From NCBI GenBank assembly GCA_030425205.1, contig JAUIAP010000002.1, forward strand, positions 336,534-400,533: a stretch of 64,000 nt of DNA, given 5' to 3'. The position numbers and the translations under genes were made by a program. This DNA comes from Anaerolineae bacterium. GTDB lineage: Bacteria > Chloroflexota > Anaerolineae > Promineifilales > Promineifilaceae. This document shows, one piece after another, positions 8,626-18,064 of the stretch (position 1 is its first letter; every line of letters starts with the position of its first letter). The notes under the pieces were generated by a model, which saw only the letters and a list, made by a program, of their open reading frames with translations, had not been told where the DNA came from and ran no database searches.

Positions 8626-10428
8626 TCACTCAGTTGGTAACACACGTGCCAACGCCTCAGCCCATAAATAGTTTAACAACAGCTTGCCTGCGTCAGTGTG
8701 ATGTAAGCCGTCATCTGCATACCACGTGCTGTTCTCTGTCTCGATGTTGCGACGAAACGGTGTGTAGAAATCGGGGCCGGGAATGAGTCGATAGCGGGCG
8801 TTGATGAGGTCTATTTCGCGCAGAATGTGTGCTTTTGTCGCCAGCGAACTGAACGCATCCTGTGATTCGTCGGTGTCTGGCATTCGCGCCAAAATGGGCG
8901 CACGCTCCAGCTCGATCAAAATTCGCACGACCCCGTCAATCCGTGCGCCATAATCGGCTAACGCTGTGCCAGTTTGCGTGATCGTTTCGGCCGATCCCAA
9001 GCTGTCATTTGTCCCCAGCGCGATGCCCCAATAGCGCAACCGCGCCTGATTTTCATCGAGCGACAGCGCATCATAGATGTCCGAATCGTCACGATCGAGG
9101 TCTAATACCCCTTCCGAATTTTTACCGATGACGCCAAATATAGTTGTCAATATATCGTCGTCAGTGCCGCGCAATGCTTTTAGCTGCCCTGCAAATCCGT
9201 CATCTCCCATAAACTCAAAGGCAACCGTCGTCAGAGAATCGCCATAGAGGCCAAACGAGTAGGGGTGACCGCCGCCATCTCCCGTGACTTCAAAGAGGCG
9301 AATTTCGCGCACGGCAAAATCGCGCCCCTCCTCCTTGCTATGGTCGGTGATGCCATCGGTGACATAGAAGCGCATCCACGTGTACCCATTGTCCCCAGAC
9401 ACATCAAAGCGGTGGGTGCGCGTGCTGCGCTGATTGTTTTGGACACGAAAGACGGTCTGCCATTCCCCATCAATGCCGTCGGTGGAATCGGCCGAAACCT
9501 GAACTTCATAGTCACGTGGCGAACTGTCGTGAAAGCTCTCTTCATCTAATCGGGGATACCAATCTCCATTCGTATAGAACTGAAAGATATAGCCGCCGTC
9601 CAAAATATCGCCCGTATCGATGGCGATAATGGCCGCCTCATCCAAATCGGAATCGGCCGTAAACGTCGCGGCTCCGCTGTTGACAATGCCGTTAAAGCCA
9701 CATTGATAGTCGGTCAGAAACTCTTCTGGTTTTGTGGAACGATTGCCCGGCTGTTTATTGCAGTAGGATTCTTCTAAATTTTGCAAATAGGCAGGTTTGC
9801 CCGCAAGCACATTCTTGTAGAGGGAGTCGGGCGGGGTCAAAAATTGGGGATCGATCGAATAGACGATAAACGGCGCATAGCCCGTTTCGCCCGCATCCGT
9901 TATGACGAGCAGCTCGCCACTTCCGTCTTCAACATCGGGCACGATGGCGCGAATAAACGTGTCTGTCCATTCATCAACTTCTGCTTCTGCGCCCAATATG
10001 GTGACGCTGCCACGTGTTCGGCCGAATTGTGTCCCAAATATCCCGATCTCATAGCCGCTGACCCCTGATTGATTGGCAATCTCAATTTGCACATCGCTAT
10101 CTGGGAACGGGGTCGGTGTCTGGGTAGGGGTCATGACCGTCGTTGCGGTCGGCGTAACCGCAGGCAGCGTGTCCTCCGTTTCAGAAATCACACCTGTCGG
10201 CAGCGTTGTCGGCCGCACGGTCGGAATAACGATGGTCGGTGCACGGGTTGGAACGATGGTCGGTGTTGCGGTGGGGGCGGTCTGAAAGATGGAAGAGACG
10301 GTCGGTGCACTCTCTTGTCGCGGTGGTGGGCTGCTCACCTCCTGTGTCATCGATAACATCCCGCAGCCCGTCAAAATCACAAAACAGCCGAGCTGTAGAA
10401 TTCGGCCGAAACGTTTGCCAATACTCAT
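8626..10428 (-). CDS. Lipoprotein with TIG-like and SGNH/GDSL esterase domains
   Basis: A 600-residue exported protein. The signal ends in the lipobox LTGC. A Thr/Pro-rich linker spans about residues 35-105 (ATPTIVPTRAPTIVIPTVRP). Next is an IPT/TIG-like segment (IANQSGVSGYEIGIFGTQFG...VTILGAEAEV). The C-terminal half carries SGNH-hydrolase blocks: GLYGDSLT (nucleophile Ser), LGTNDS (oxyanion Asn) and DDGLHHTDAG (catalytic Asp/His). This suggests a surface esterase acting on lipids or polysaccharide esters. The ATG at 10428 is preferred over an upstream one because AGAGGA precedes it at good spacing. Confidence 0.8.
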   Translation of the reverse strand: MSIGKRFGRILQLGCFVILTGCGMLSMTQEVSSPPPRQESAPTVSSIFQTAPTATPTIVPTRAPTIVIPTVRPTTLPTGVISETEDTLPAVTPTATTVMTPTQTPTPFPDSDVQIEIANQSGVSGYEIGIFGTQFGRTRGSVTILGAEAEVDEWTDTFIRAIVPDVEDGSGELLVITDAGETGYAPFIVYSIDPQFLTPPDSLYKNVLAGKPAYLQNLEESYCNKQPGNRSTKPEEFLTDYQCGFNGIVNSGAATFTADSDLDEAAIIAIDTGDILDGGYIFQFYTNGDWYPRLDEESFHDSSPRDYEVQVSADSTDGIDGEWQTVFRVQNNQRSTRTHRFDVSGDNGYTWMRFYVTDGITDHSKEEGRDFAVREIRLFEVTGDGGGHPYSFGLYGDSLTTVAFEFMGDDGFAGQLKALRGTDDDILTTIFGVIGKNSEGVLDLDRDDSDIYDALSLDENQARLRYWGIALGTNDSLGSAETITQTGTALADYGARIDGVVRILIELERAPILARMPDTDESQDAFSSLATKAHILREIDLINARYRLIPGPDFYTPFRRNIETENSTWYADDGLHHTDAGKLLLNYLWAEALARVLPTE

Positions 10429-10666
10429 GGATACTTCCTCTAAAATGAAACGTAACAATCCCTGCCACTATAGAGAGGGCGACTGACGATGCTGCTTACA
10501 TCACGCCATTTTTATGATAACTGTAACGTAAGGCTCCAAGGCCCCACGAAAATGAGGTGCAACGCCAAGACACTTTTCGTAAGGTAAAATCGGCCGAAAT
10601 CTTACAAAAACAGTTTCTTTCGCGCCAAACTTCACACTAGATTTACGTGATGTTCACGCCCAGCCC

Positions 10667-10717
10667 TTGACAACGCGAAAATTGCTGCTTGTAATGCGTC
10701 TTCGCACTCCCTATAAT
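10667..10717 (+). promoter_or_regulatory. Two overlapping sigma-70-type promoters for the response regulator
   Basis: TTGACA (10667-10672), 17 bases, TGTAAT (10690-10695); and a second, TTGTAA (10689-10694), 17 bases, TATAAT (10712-10717). The second -35 overlaps the first -10, so the two would be mutually exclusive. The predicted 5' leader to the ATG at 10872 is about 150 bases. The rest of the 10429-10871 spacer holds one TCGGCCGA copy within a loose palindrome near 10585-10607 and no gene. Confidence 0.6.
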
Positions 10718-10871
10718 GCGTCATGAAATATGATTGCAAAAGCGCAATCCCCCGTTAGCACGTTGAGCGGTGAGCCATGTTTTGATAAACCACGCAAGAC
10801 ATCTCAACAAACTAACATTTATGAAATGGCTTAACCGAAGTGCCGAAATTTATAGTAGTAAGGAGTTTGTG

Positions 10872-11603
10872 ATGCAACAGACTATTTTAGTTGTCGATGA
10901 CGATGATCTTGTTGCGCTGACCGTACAGCGTGCGTTAAAGAAATTTGGATACCATGTGCTGGTCGCCAATAGTGGGCGGGACGGCATTCAAACCGCTCGT
11001 CGCTATCGCCCCGATCTCATTGTATTAGACGTGATCATGCCCGGAATTACTGGCTATCAAGTGTGCCGCGAGGTTCGCAACGATCCACTCTTGGAAGATA
11101 CCCCAATTCTCTTCCTGACTGCTAAGGCCGAAGATGATGACAAAATCGAAGGCTTGATGGCGGGCGCAGATGATTATTTGACCAAGCCGTTTAATATGGA
11201 AGAGCTCCATTTGCGTGTGCGGGCGATTTTGCGTCGTATGGTTCGCAGTGAAGAGATTAGCTTTGAGACCAATCCAAACGAGGTTGTCGTTGGCGAGGTT
11301 GTCTTAGACACGCGCACCTTCCAAATCACAACAGATAACGGTGTGGCACTGCTCACAAATGTCCAGTTTGATCTACTCTATCATCTCATGATCAACGCGG
11401 GCCAAATCTTCACCACCCAGCAGCTGTTGCAAGACGTTTGGAACTATCCACCAAATACGGGTAGCCCAGAGCTAGTGCGAGCACACATTCGCAACTTGCG
11501 CGAGAAAATTGAACCAATCCCCAGCAAGCCGCAATACGTTCGCACGATTCAGGGACATGGCTATACCTTTGCCGTGCCTGAACCTGCACTCGTTACCGCA
11601 TAA
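10872..11603 (+). CDS. OmpR/PhoB-family response regulator
   Basis: A 243-residue protein with a receiver domain (residues 1-120: ILVVDDDDL, phospho-acceptor Asp in LIVLDVIMPG, Lys in DYLTKPF). A C-terminal winged helix follows (FQITTDNGVALLTNVQFDLLYHL...VRAHIRNLREKIE...RTIQGHGYTF). The start at 10872 is set by AAGGAG 7 bases upstream; an upstream ATG at 10770 lacks this and adds unrelated residues. It is a DNA-binding output protein. The next gene encodes a histidine kinase that carries its own receiver domain, a plausible partner although a hairpin repeat separates them. Confidence 0.93.
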   Translation: MQQTILVVDDDDLVALTVQRALKKFGYHVLVANSGRDGIQTARRYRPDLIVLDVIMPGITGYQVCREVRNDPLLEDTPILFLTAKAEDDDKIEGLMAGADDYLTKPFNMEELHLRVRAILRRMVRSEEISFETNPNEVVVGEVVLDTRTFQITTDNGVALLTNVQFDLLYHLMINAGQIFTTQQLLQDVWNYPPNTGSPELVRAHIRNLREKIEPIPSKPQYVRTIQGHGYTFAVPEPALVTA

Positions 11604-11605
11604 CT

Positions 11606-11693
11606 AACTCAGTAGGCAGTACGCCGTAAGCAGTAAATAGTGGACAGCCAATTGTTGCTGTCCACTGTTTACTGTTTGCCGTTTACTGTACAC
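11606..11693. repeat. Inverted tandem-heptad hairpin, copy C
   Basis: The left arm (AGTAGGC AGTACGCC GTAAGC AGTAAA TAGTGGACAG) pairs with the right arm (CTGTCCA CTGTTTA CTGTTTG CCGTTTA CTGTACA) around the loop CCAATTGTTG. The central stem TGGACAG/CTGTCCA is perfect. It fills the spacer between the response regulator and the hybrid kinase. No ribosome-binding site remains visible in front of the kinase start. Confidence 0.8.
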
Positions 11694-11704
11694 CAACGTC
11701 CTAC

Positions 11705-13822
11705 ATGCCCAATCTTGCAGCCACTCCAGTTGTACAACAGTTGACACACCAAAACGGCTCAGTCCCGCATATTCTCGTTGTCGATGATGAACCACTAATC
11801 GCGCAATCGATCGCCGATCTATTGACATTGGCAGGCGATTATCGCGTTTCAATTGCCAATGGCGGACACGATGCGCTAAAAAAACTTGAGCAGTCGCTCT
11901 TCCAATCCGATGCAGCCATCGACGTTGTTCTGCTCGACGTGACGATGCCACTTGTGACGGGTCTCGATGTTCTCAAGTGGATTCGCGGCAACGAACGGCT
12001 GGCGAGTTTGCGCGTCATCATGCTGACGGGGGTGGACGACAAGCGAGATGTCATCTCGACTCTCCAAAAAGGGGCCGATGACTACCTCACCAAACCGTAT
12101 CACCCGCAAGAGCTAAAGGCGCGGATTCAAACCGCCCTGCGCACCCAACAGCTTGAAAAAAACTTAGCACGCCAACAGCGACAGTTGGCGCATCTTAACA
12201 CCATCACAAATGAGGTTGCCCGCGCCCGCGATCTCAATGAGCTACTTGTCGCCAGCGTCAAAGGATTGCAAGAGTTGCTCAATGCCGAAATGACCGCCAT
12301 TTTTCTCCCAGACGAGACGCGCAAATGGATGGGCTGCAAATATCTCGCCACAAGCACCGATAATGGGGTAACAAAGCGGTCATTCCCTATTGTACCAATT
12401 GGAAAAGGGGTTGTCGGCCGCGCCTTTACTGACCGCCGCACCCATATCGCTGAAAGCACGATTGACGACACACGCTTTGACAAACGCTTTGACGCGCCCG
12501 AAGGGTATGATGTGCGTTCGATCATCGCCGCGCCGATCTATCTGCGCGGCCATCCGTTTGGCGTGCTTGTGGCGATCAACAAGCAAGAATCGACCTTTGC
12601 AACGGCCGATGCCGATCTGTTTGCCTCGCTCTCTGGCACCATGAGTCAGGGGGTGGACAACTGGTTTTATCTCAAAAATTTAGAGCGCGGCAAAGAAGAG
12701 ATTCAGGAAAGTCATAACACGCTACAAGCGATTATCGACGGCATTTTGCATCCGATCTATACGATTGATAAAGAGTGGAAGGTTGTGTCGATCAATGCGA
12801 CACAGCGCAAGCGCATTGCGGCCGAGACGGGCAAAACGACTGGTCGCCGTTGTTACGAGCTGTTTTTTGAGCGCACCGCTCCTTGTGATCACTGTCGAGC
12901 GGCCAAGTTGCAGCGCGGCAGTGCGGCTGCCCAGTGGACATTGCGCTGGGTTGGCGACGACTATGTGCCACGTGAGTGGGATGTGAATGCGTACTCGTTG
13001 CCGGGCAAGAGCAAGAAAACGGCCGATGCGGTCATTGTCTGGCAGGATCGCACAGAGGAGCGACGGCTAGAAAATTCACTCCATCAGGCGGCGAAACTCT
13101 CGGCTATCGGTCAGTTGGCGGCGGGTGTCGCGCATGAGATCAACAACCCCTTGACGGTGATTAAGACGGGCGCGGAGATGTTGCAGGGGACAATTTCGGC
13201 CGATTCTGAAGATTATGAACTGGTCGAATGGATCGCCAACGCCAGCGACCGTGCGACCAAAGTGGTGCGCGGGTTGCTCGATTTTGCGCGGCAAAGTCGC
13301 TATGAATTTGAATACGGCAGCGTGACCCGTTCGCTTGAAGAGGCGATCGACCTCGTCTCCTACCAGCTTCGCAAGACTGAAATCGAAATCGTTGAGCAGT
13401 TTGAGCCAGACCTCCCCAACATTGTTGCCAGTTGGGAGCATCTCAAGTCCGTTTGGGTCAACATGTTGATGAACGCCCGCGACGCACTCGAAGAGCGCGA
13501 AGAAGGGCGCAAGATCACGCTGGTCGTGCGCGCTGCGCCGTCGGGCGATCATGTGCAAGTGCTCGTGCGCGACAACGGCTCTGGAATGGCGGAAGAGCAA
13601 ATGGCACGCATTTTTGTGCCGTTTTTCACAACAAAAGATCCCGGCAAGGGCACGGGGTTGGGCTTGGCAACCTGCCATCGCATCATCGACCGACACGGCG
13701 GTGAAATCACGGTCAGCAGTAAAAAAGATACAGGGACTACCTTTATCATTCGACTTCCCTTGAGTGAGACGATGCACGCGCCGTTGAAGGATATTTCGGC
13801 CGAATACGAATCCGAGCTTTGA
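11705..13822 (+). CDS. Receiver-GAF-PAS sensor histidine kinase
   Basis: A 705-residue soluble kinase without membrane segments. Order: N-terminal receiver (about 20-145; ILVVDDEPL, Asp in VVLLDVTMP, Lys in YLTKPY); GAF domain (about 165-325); PAS domain (about 350-455); HisKA with VAHEINNPLTVIKTGAEML (His phosphorylation site); HATPase with N box NMLMNARDALEE, G1 VRDNGSGM and G2 GKGTGLGLATCHRI. The PAS carries a Cys cluster (RRCYELF...PCDHCRAAK), a pattern that might bind metal or a cofactor. An N-terminal receiver on a kinase suggests input from another kinase. The upstream response regulator is a possible partner. Confidence 0.92.
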   Translation: MPNLAATPVVQQLTHQNGSVPHILVVDDEPLIAQSIADLLTLAGDYRVSIANGGHDALKKLEQSLFQSDAAIDVVLLDVTMPLVTGLDVLKWIRGNERLASLRVIMLTGVDDKRDVISTLQKGADDYLTKPYHPQELKARIQTALRTQQLEKNLARQQRQLAHLNTITNEVARARDLNELLVASVKGLQELLNAEMTAIFLPDETRKWMGCKYLATSTDNGVTKRSFPIVPIGKGVVGRAFTDRRTHIAESTIDDTRFDKRFDAPEGYDVRSIIAAPIYLRGHPFGVLVAINKQESTFATADADLFASLSGTMSQGVDNWFYLKNLERGKEEIQESHNTLQAIIDGILHPIYTIDKEWKVVSINATQRKRIAAETGKTTGRRCYELFFERTAPCDHCRAAKLQRGSAAAQWTLRWVGDDYVPREWDVNAYSLPGKSKKTADAVIVWQDRTEERRLENSLHQAAKLSAIGQLAAGVAHEINNPLTVIKTGAEMLQGTISADSEDYELVEWIANASDRATKVVRGLLDFARQSRYEFEYGSVTRSLEEAIDLVSYQLRKTEIEIVEQFEPDLPNIVASWEHLKSVWVNMLMNARDALEEREEGRKITLVVRAAPSGDHVQVLVRDNGSGMAEEQMARIFVPFFTTKDPGKGTGLGLATCHRIIDRHGGEITVSSKKDTGTTFIIRLPLSETMHAPLKDISAEYESEL

Positions 13823-13875
13823 CGATAACAGTAGGCTAAGCCCCTCTCAGATTTAGAAAAGGTTGGTGACTTTAG

Positions 13876-13981
13876 GTTTTCGCCACCACGTTTGCATGTG
13901 GCGAAAACTTCGTGGCACGAACGAAAAAACCATTTGGCGTTCGTGCATAAACTGGACGACGGTCACTGGCTGTCCGTCGTC
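13876..13981 (+). other. Three consecutive unrelated hairpins between two plus-strand genes
   Basis: Hairpin 1 has an 11-bp perfect stem (13876-13886 with 13898-13908, GTTTTCGCCAC). Hairpin 2 has a 9-bp stem (13915-13923 with 13938-13946, GCACGAACG). Hairpin 3 has an 8-bp stem (13955-13962 with 13974-13981, GACGACGG). Together they fill much of the 13823-14073 spacer. Any may terminate the kinase transcript, but three structured elements in a row could also be a small RNA or a leader of the PucR-type gene. Confidence 0.5.
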
Positions 13982-14073
13982 TGTCCCCATCTCTATAATA
14001 GAAAATCACCCATCACCGAACAAAACTTGTATAATCTGACCGATAAAGTCTAACAAGACATAGGTAAATATAG

Positions 14074-15711
14074 ATGAAAGATAAATCGAGGCTAGGAGAT
14101 ATCATCCGCATCGCGTTACCGCTTGAGACGGATGTTTACGCAACAGAAGAGGCATTGCGTCAAGAGGTGAACTGGGTTTCAGTGATTTGGACGCGCAATC
14201 GTGTTGCCTCCCAAATGGAAAAGGGCGATATCTTACTGTTGCCATGTGAAGTTCAGCAGCGGGCGACGATACAGGAATTGCTAAAATTTGCAGAAAAGGC
14301 AGCGTCACTGTCTGCTGCGGCCGTCATTCTTTGTGACGAGATTCCGGAGGAGCTATTAAAGTGGGCTGAAAGTGCGTCTTTGCCGCTTATTCGGCTCAAA
14401 AACAGTTCGCTACGCGACGCGCACAAAGAGATTACCTCTCTCTTAATTGATCGCCAAAGTCAGATTAGTGAACGCGGCATGCAGTTATATCGCCAGCTTT
14501 CTGAGATGTCCCGCGAGGGGGATAGCTTGCAGAATATGGCGAATTTGATGGGCAAGCTGACTGGCAAAATCGTGGTCATTCAGGATAAGCGGCTGGAAAT
14601 TCAGGCGCTCGCCTATCCTGCTGGTGCAATCACGCTTGATGAAGAGGCACTGCGCAATGCGCTGATGGACAAAGACAATCTTCCTGCCGTTCTGCGCAAT
14701 CGTAAGGCAGCGGCGAAGGCGAACCGCACCCATTGGCAACATCTACTTTTCCCCCATCACAACGCGGCTAGATTGCTCAGTCCAATCATTTCAGGCGACC
14801 GTGCGCGCGGCTATCTTTCGATCGTCGGCGCGGCTGGCGAAATTGACCTGCTCGATACGACGACGGTAGAGCAAGGGGCGGCGGCATGTGCGCTTGAGAT
14901 GGCGAAGGCCAAAGCGGTTAGTGAAGCGAAGAAAGCCCTACGAGGCAACTTTTTGGAAGGGCTGTTGGCTGGAACCATTCCCGACCGCGAAGTTGAGCGA
15001 CTCGCCGCACGGCTCGATCATAACACCGAGCAGCCCCACGCTGTGCTTACCTTTCGCTGGCGCAACTCGACAAATATCTCGGTGCGCAGAATTGAGACAA
15101 CGCTTAATTGGTTGCTCTCGACCCACAATCGGCCGACGCTCGTCCATATCTATGGTGACAGCCATATCGTTGCGTTTTGCGCGTTGCAGGATGCGGAAGA
15201 GTCTATTCATGCGATTAAATTGGCGCGGCGACTGCGCGATCAACTTTCGGCCGATTATCCCAAAGAGAAGCTCAGTGCTGGCTTAAGCGGCATCATGACG
15301 ACGCTGACCCAGTGGCCGCAAGGATATAAAGATGCGATGCAGGCGATGGAGGTTGGCGAACGCCTCAATTTGCCCGAAGTTGTCGAATTCAACAGTTTGG
15401 GGATTTATCGTCTCTTGGGACAATTGGATGACATCGTCGCTGTGCGTGACTTCTGTGATGAGGTGATCGGTCCGCTGGTCAAATATGACCGCGATCACCG
15501 CAGCAGTTTGGTGTTGACGATTGAGCAGTACTTCAACCATCATGGCAACGTCAGCCAAACGGCTGAATCACTGTTTGTCCATCGCAACACGCTGCTCTAT
15601 CGTCTCGACCGCATCCAAGATTTGACGGGTCACGATCTCAACCAATCAGACATGCGGCTTGCCCTCCATCTCGCCCTTAAACTTTGGCAATTACGCCCTG
15701 AAAACAACTGA
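14074..15711 (+). CDS. PucR/CdaR-family transcriptional regulator
   Basis: A 545-residue cytoplasmic protein. The N-terminal 130 residues resemble the PucR sensory domain (GDIIRIALPLETDVYATEEAL...ILCDEIPEELLKWAE). The middle is GAF-like. The C-terminal PucR-type helix-turn-helix is clear: YFNHHGNVSQTAESLFVHRN followed by TLLYRLDRIQDLTG. Family members activate purine-catabolism, sugar-acid or amino-acid utilisation genes; the target here cannot be told from the neighbours. A perfect bidirectional terminator follows the stop codon. Confidence 0.9.
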   Translation: MKDKSRLGDIIRIALPLETDVYATEEALRQEVNWVSVIWTRNRVASQMEKGDILLLPCEVQQRATIQELLKFAEKAASLSAAAVILCDEIPEELLKWAESASLPLIRLKNSSLRDAHKEITSLLIDRQSQISERGMQLYRQLSEMSREGDSLQNMANLMGKLTGKIVVIQDKRLEIQALAYPAGAITLDEEALRNALMDKDNLPAVLRNRKAAAKANRTHWQHLLFPHHNAARLLSPIISGDRARGYLSIVGAAGEIDLLDTTTVEQGAAACALEMAKAKAVSEAKKALRGNFLEGLLAGTIPDREVERLAARLDHNTEQPHAVLTFRWRNSTNISVRRIETTLNWLLSTHNRPTLVHIYGDSHIVAFCALQDAEESIHAIKLARRLRDQLSADYPKEKLSAGLSGIMTTLTQWPQGYKDAMQAMEVGERLNLPEVVEFNSLGIYRLLGQLDDIVAVRDFCDEVIGPLVKYDRDHRSSLVLTIEQYFNHHGNVSQTAESLFVHRNTLLYRLDRIQDLTGHDLNQSDMRLALHLALKLWQLRPENN

Positions 15712-15730
15712 TAATCTTATCAGTCAGGGA

Positions 15731-15766
15731 AACAAAAACGACGCAGAGAGCTGCGTCGTTTTTGTT
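15731..15766. terminator. Bidirectional intrinsic terminator
   Basis: A perfect 16-bp stem (15731-15746 with 15751-15766) around the loop AGAG. The A-rich left flank and T-rich right flank allow function on both strands. It serves the convergent PucR-type gene and pdhC. Confidence 0.9.
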
Positions 15767-15784
15767 TTGCTGGGCTAAGTTTTC

Positions 15785-17083
15785 TTAGACGAGCAACTTC
15801 ATAGGCGTCTCCAGAATTGCCTTGAGGTGTTGTAGGAACTGGGCAACTTCGGCACCGTCAGTGACGCGATGATCGGCCGATAGTGTCACACGCATGATGT
15901 TGCGAATGACCATCGTCCCGTCACGCACGACGACCTCTTGTTTGGCGGAACCAACGGCCAAGATCGCTGCTTCTGGTGGGTTGATGATTGCCGTGAACTC
16001 ATACACATCAAACGCGCCGAGATTGCTGACGGAGAAGGTACTACCCTGAATATCTTGCGCCTGCACCTTGCCGACACGGGCGCGACTGATGCGGTCTGCA
16101 TTCTCACGCGCAACTTGCCCAATGCTCGATTTGTCGGTGTTGTGCTGCACGATGGTCAGCAATCCGCCCTCGACAGCCACTGCCGTCCCGACGTTGATCT
16201 GCTTGTTGTGGAGCAATTTGTCGCCACCCCAACTCGCGTTGATATTGGGATAACTGCGTAGGGCAACGCCGCACGCCTTGACGATCAAATCGTTGACACT
16301 CGCCTTTTCACCATCTGGCATTGAAGCGTTGATCTGTTTCCGCAACGCCAGTGCGTCCGTCATGTCGATGGCTGTGGTGACTTGGAAGTGTGGAACGGTC
16401 TGCTTGCTCTCTGTCATGCGGCGCGCAATCGCCTTGCGCAGACGGGTGAGCTCGACCACTTCCTGATCGTCTGTTGCCTCGACAGGTGCGGCTGCTGCGG
16501 GTCGCGCAGCTGGTGCAGCTGGTGTAGCAGTTTCAGCTGTTGCCTGCTTCGCACCACCTGAGGCAACGAACTTTTCGACGTCGGCCTTGACAATTCGGCC
16601 GCCGGGTCCTGTGCCGTTGATCTGCTTGAGATCGGCCGATTTATCTTTCGCAATCCGACGTGCAACAGGGGTGGCCTTGACCCCATCAGGGAACTCTTCG
16701 CCAACGGCTTCTCCGCTAGCAGGTTCTGGAGCTGCGTATTCGGCCGATTCTTCCGTTGTCTCTTCAGCAGGGGCCTCTTCTTCCGCCGGTTTGCTCGGCT
16801 TCGGCTTGCCTGCGCTGTCTGGCATAAGGTCGGAGAAGTCTTCCCCTTCCGCACCGATCACGCCCAAATCTGCGCCGACGGGAATAATATCCCCTTCTTC
16901 GGTGAAGCGTGCTAACAGAACGCCTTCTGACCGTGCCTGTAACTCTTGCGTCACCTTGTCCGACTCAATTTCGGCCAACACGTCGCCAATTGCAACCGCG
17001 TCGCCGACCTCTTTAAGCCAGACCCCCATCGTTCCTTCTTCCATATCGAAGCCAAGTGTTGGCATTTTTACCAATTCAGCCAT
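15785..17083 (-). CDS. pdhC: Dihydrolipoamide acetyltransferase (E2) of a 2-oxoacid dehydrogenase
   Basis: 432 residues: one lipoyl domain (residues 1-80, lipoyl Lys in IESDKVTQE), an Ala/Glu/Pro-rich linker, a peripheral-subunit-binding domain (ATPVARRIAKDKSADLKQIN), a second flexible linker and the acyltransferase domain, with the catalytic motif SADHRVTDGAE near the C-terminus. It transfers the acetyl group from E1 to CoA. Its ATG overlaps the pdhB stop by one base, so expression is coupled. No E3 (dihydrolipoamide dehydrogenase) gene follows within the operon. Pyruvate is the likely substrate; acetoin or a branched 2-oxoacid is possible. Confidence 0.93.
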   Translation of the reverse strand: MAELVKMPTLGFDMEEGTMGVWLKEVGDAVAIGDVLAEIESDKVTQELQARSEGVLLARFTEEGDIIPVGADLGVIGAEGEDFSDLMPDSAGKPKPSKPAEEEAPAEETTEESAEYAAPEPASGEAVGEEFPDGVKATPVARRIAKDKSADLKQINGTGPGGRIVKADVEKFVASGGAKQATAETATPAAPAARPAAAAPVEATDDQEVVELTRLRKAIARRMTESKQTVPHFQVTTAIDMTDALALRKQINASMPDGEKASVNDLIVKACGVALRSYPNINASWGGDKLLHNKQINVGTAVAVEGGLLTIVQHNTDKSSIGQVARENADRISRARVGKVQAQDIQGSTFSVSNLGAFDVYEFTAIINPPEAAILAVGSAKQEVVVRDGTMVIRNIMRVTLSADHRVTDGAEVAQFLQHLKAILETPMKLLV

Positions 17084-18063
17084 TACATCACCTCCCGCAC
17101 TGCGTCGATTACCTGTTGCGCATTGGGTAGACCAGACTTTTCAAGCTGGCCTGCATATGGAGCAGGGGCTTGGGCAGCTCCGACGCGCAGAATTGGTGCG
17201 TCGATGTAGTCGAAGGCTTTCTCTTGCAAAAGCGCGACCACTTCTGAACCAATCCCGTAGGTCGTGTGTCCAAATTCGCAGACGACAGCGCGATTTGTTT
17301 TCTTAAATGATTCGACAAACTTTGTGTCATCGAGGGGTTGCAGTGAGCGCAAATCGACGATCTCACACTCAATGCCATCTTTGCTCAACGCATCGGCCGC
17401 CTCAATGCACGTCCACAATCCTTCCCCATAGGTGATCAGCGTTACGTCGCTTCCTTCGCGTTTGATATCGCTCTCACCCAATGGCACGATGTAATCTTCA
17501 TCAGGAACCTCGCCGCGCACTTTTGGCGACGTGTAAAGTGGCACAGGTTCGATAAACATGACCGGCGCATCGTCGCGGATCGCAGCCTTGAGCAGCCCTT
17601 TTGCGTCATAGGGAGTCGCTGGGCAGACCACTTTTAGACCGGGAAAGTGTGCAAAAATGATATCTGGGGTGTGGCTGTGGGTCGCACCCAACTGCTTGCC
17701 GCCACCGCCGGGCGCACGAAATACGACGGGTGCAGTAAACTGCCCGTTGAACATGTAGCTGATTTTCGCCGCATGGTTGACGATCATATCGAAGGCGACA
17801 AATGCGAAGTTGATGGTCATGAATTCAGCAATGGGCCGTAGTCCAGCCATGGCCGCGCCCGTCGCCGCGCCCGCAATTGCCATCTCAGAAATCGGTGTAT
17901 CTAACACGCGATCCTCGCCAAACTCTTCCAAAAAACCTTTCGTGACGGCATACGTACCGCCCCATGCTGCAACTTCTTCACCCATGATGAAGACATCCTT
18001 ATCGCGGTGCATCTCTTCGCGCAGGGCTTCGGTGATTGCTTGTCTTAATGTTAACTTTGCCAT
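17083..18063 (-). CDS. pdhB: Pyruvate dehydrogenase E1 component, beta subunit
   Basis: 326 residues with the transketolase-like beta fold: MAKLTLRQAITEALREEM at the start, FIMGEEVAAWGGTYAVTKGF, the PISEMAIAGAATGAAMAGLRP segment and the C-terminal EFGHTTYGIGSEVVALL region. It forms the alpha2beta2 thiamine-diphosphate decarboxylase with the upstream gene product. The ATG at 18063 is chosen over an earlier one because GGAGGGG lies just upstream and family alignments begin here. It starts only a few bases from the pdhA stop and overlaps pdhC at its end. Confidence 0.95.
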   Translation of the reverse strand: MAKLTLRQAITEALREEMHRDKDVFIMGEEVAAWGGTYAVTKGFLEEFGEDRVLDTPISEMAIAGAATGAAMAGLRPIAEFMTINFAFVAFDMIVNHAAKISYMFNGQFTAPVVFRAPGGGGKQLGATHSHTPDIIFAHFPGLKVVCPATPYDAKGLLKAAIRDDAPVMFIEPVPLYTSPKVRGEVPDEDYIVPLGESDIKREGSDVTLITYGEGLWTCIEAADALSKDGIECEIVDLRSLQPLDDTKFVESFKKTNRAVVCEFGHTTYGIGSEVVALLQEKAFDYIDAPILRVGAAQAPAPYAGQLEKSGLPNAQQVIDAVREVM

Positions 18064-18064
18064 T

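Noticed and set aside
10770..10871. Upstream ATG as start of the response regulator
   Set aside because: The extra residues lie outside the receiver fold and have no ribosome-binding site, while AAGGAG stands before the ATG at 10872.
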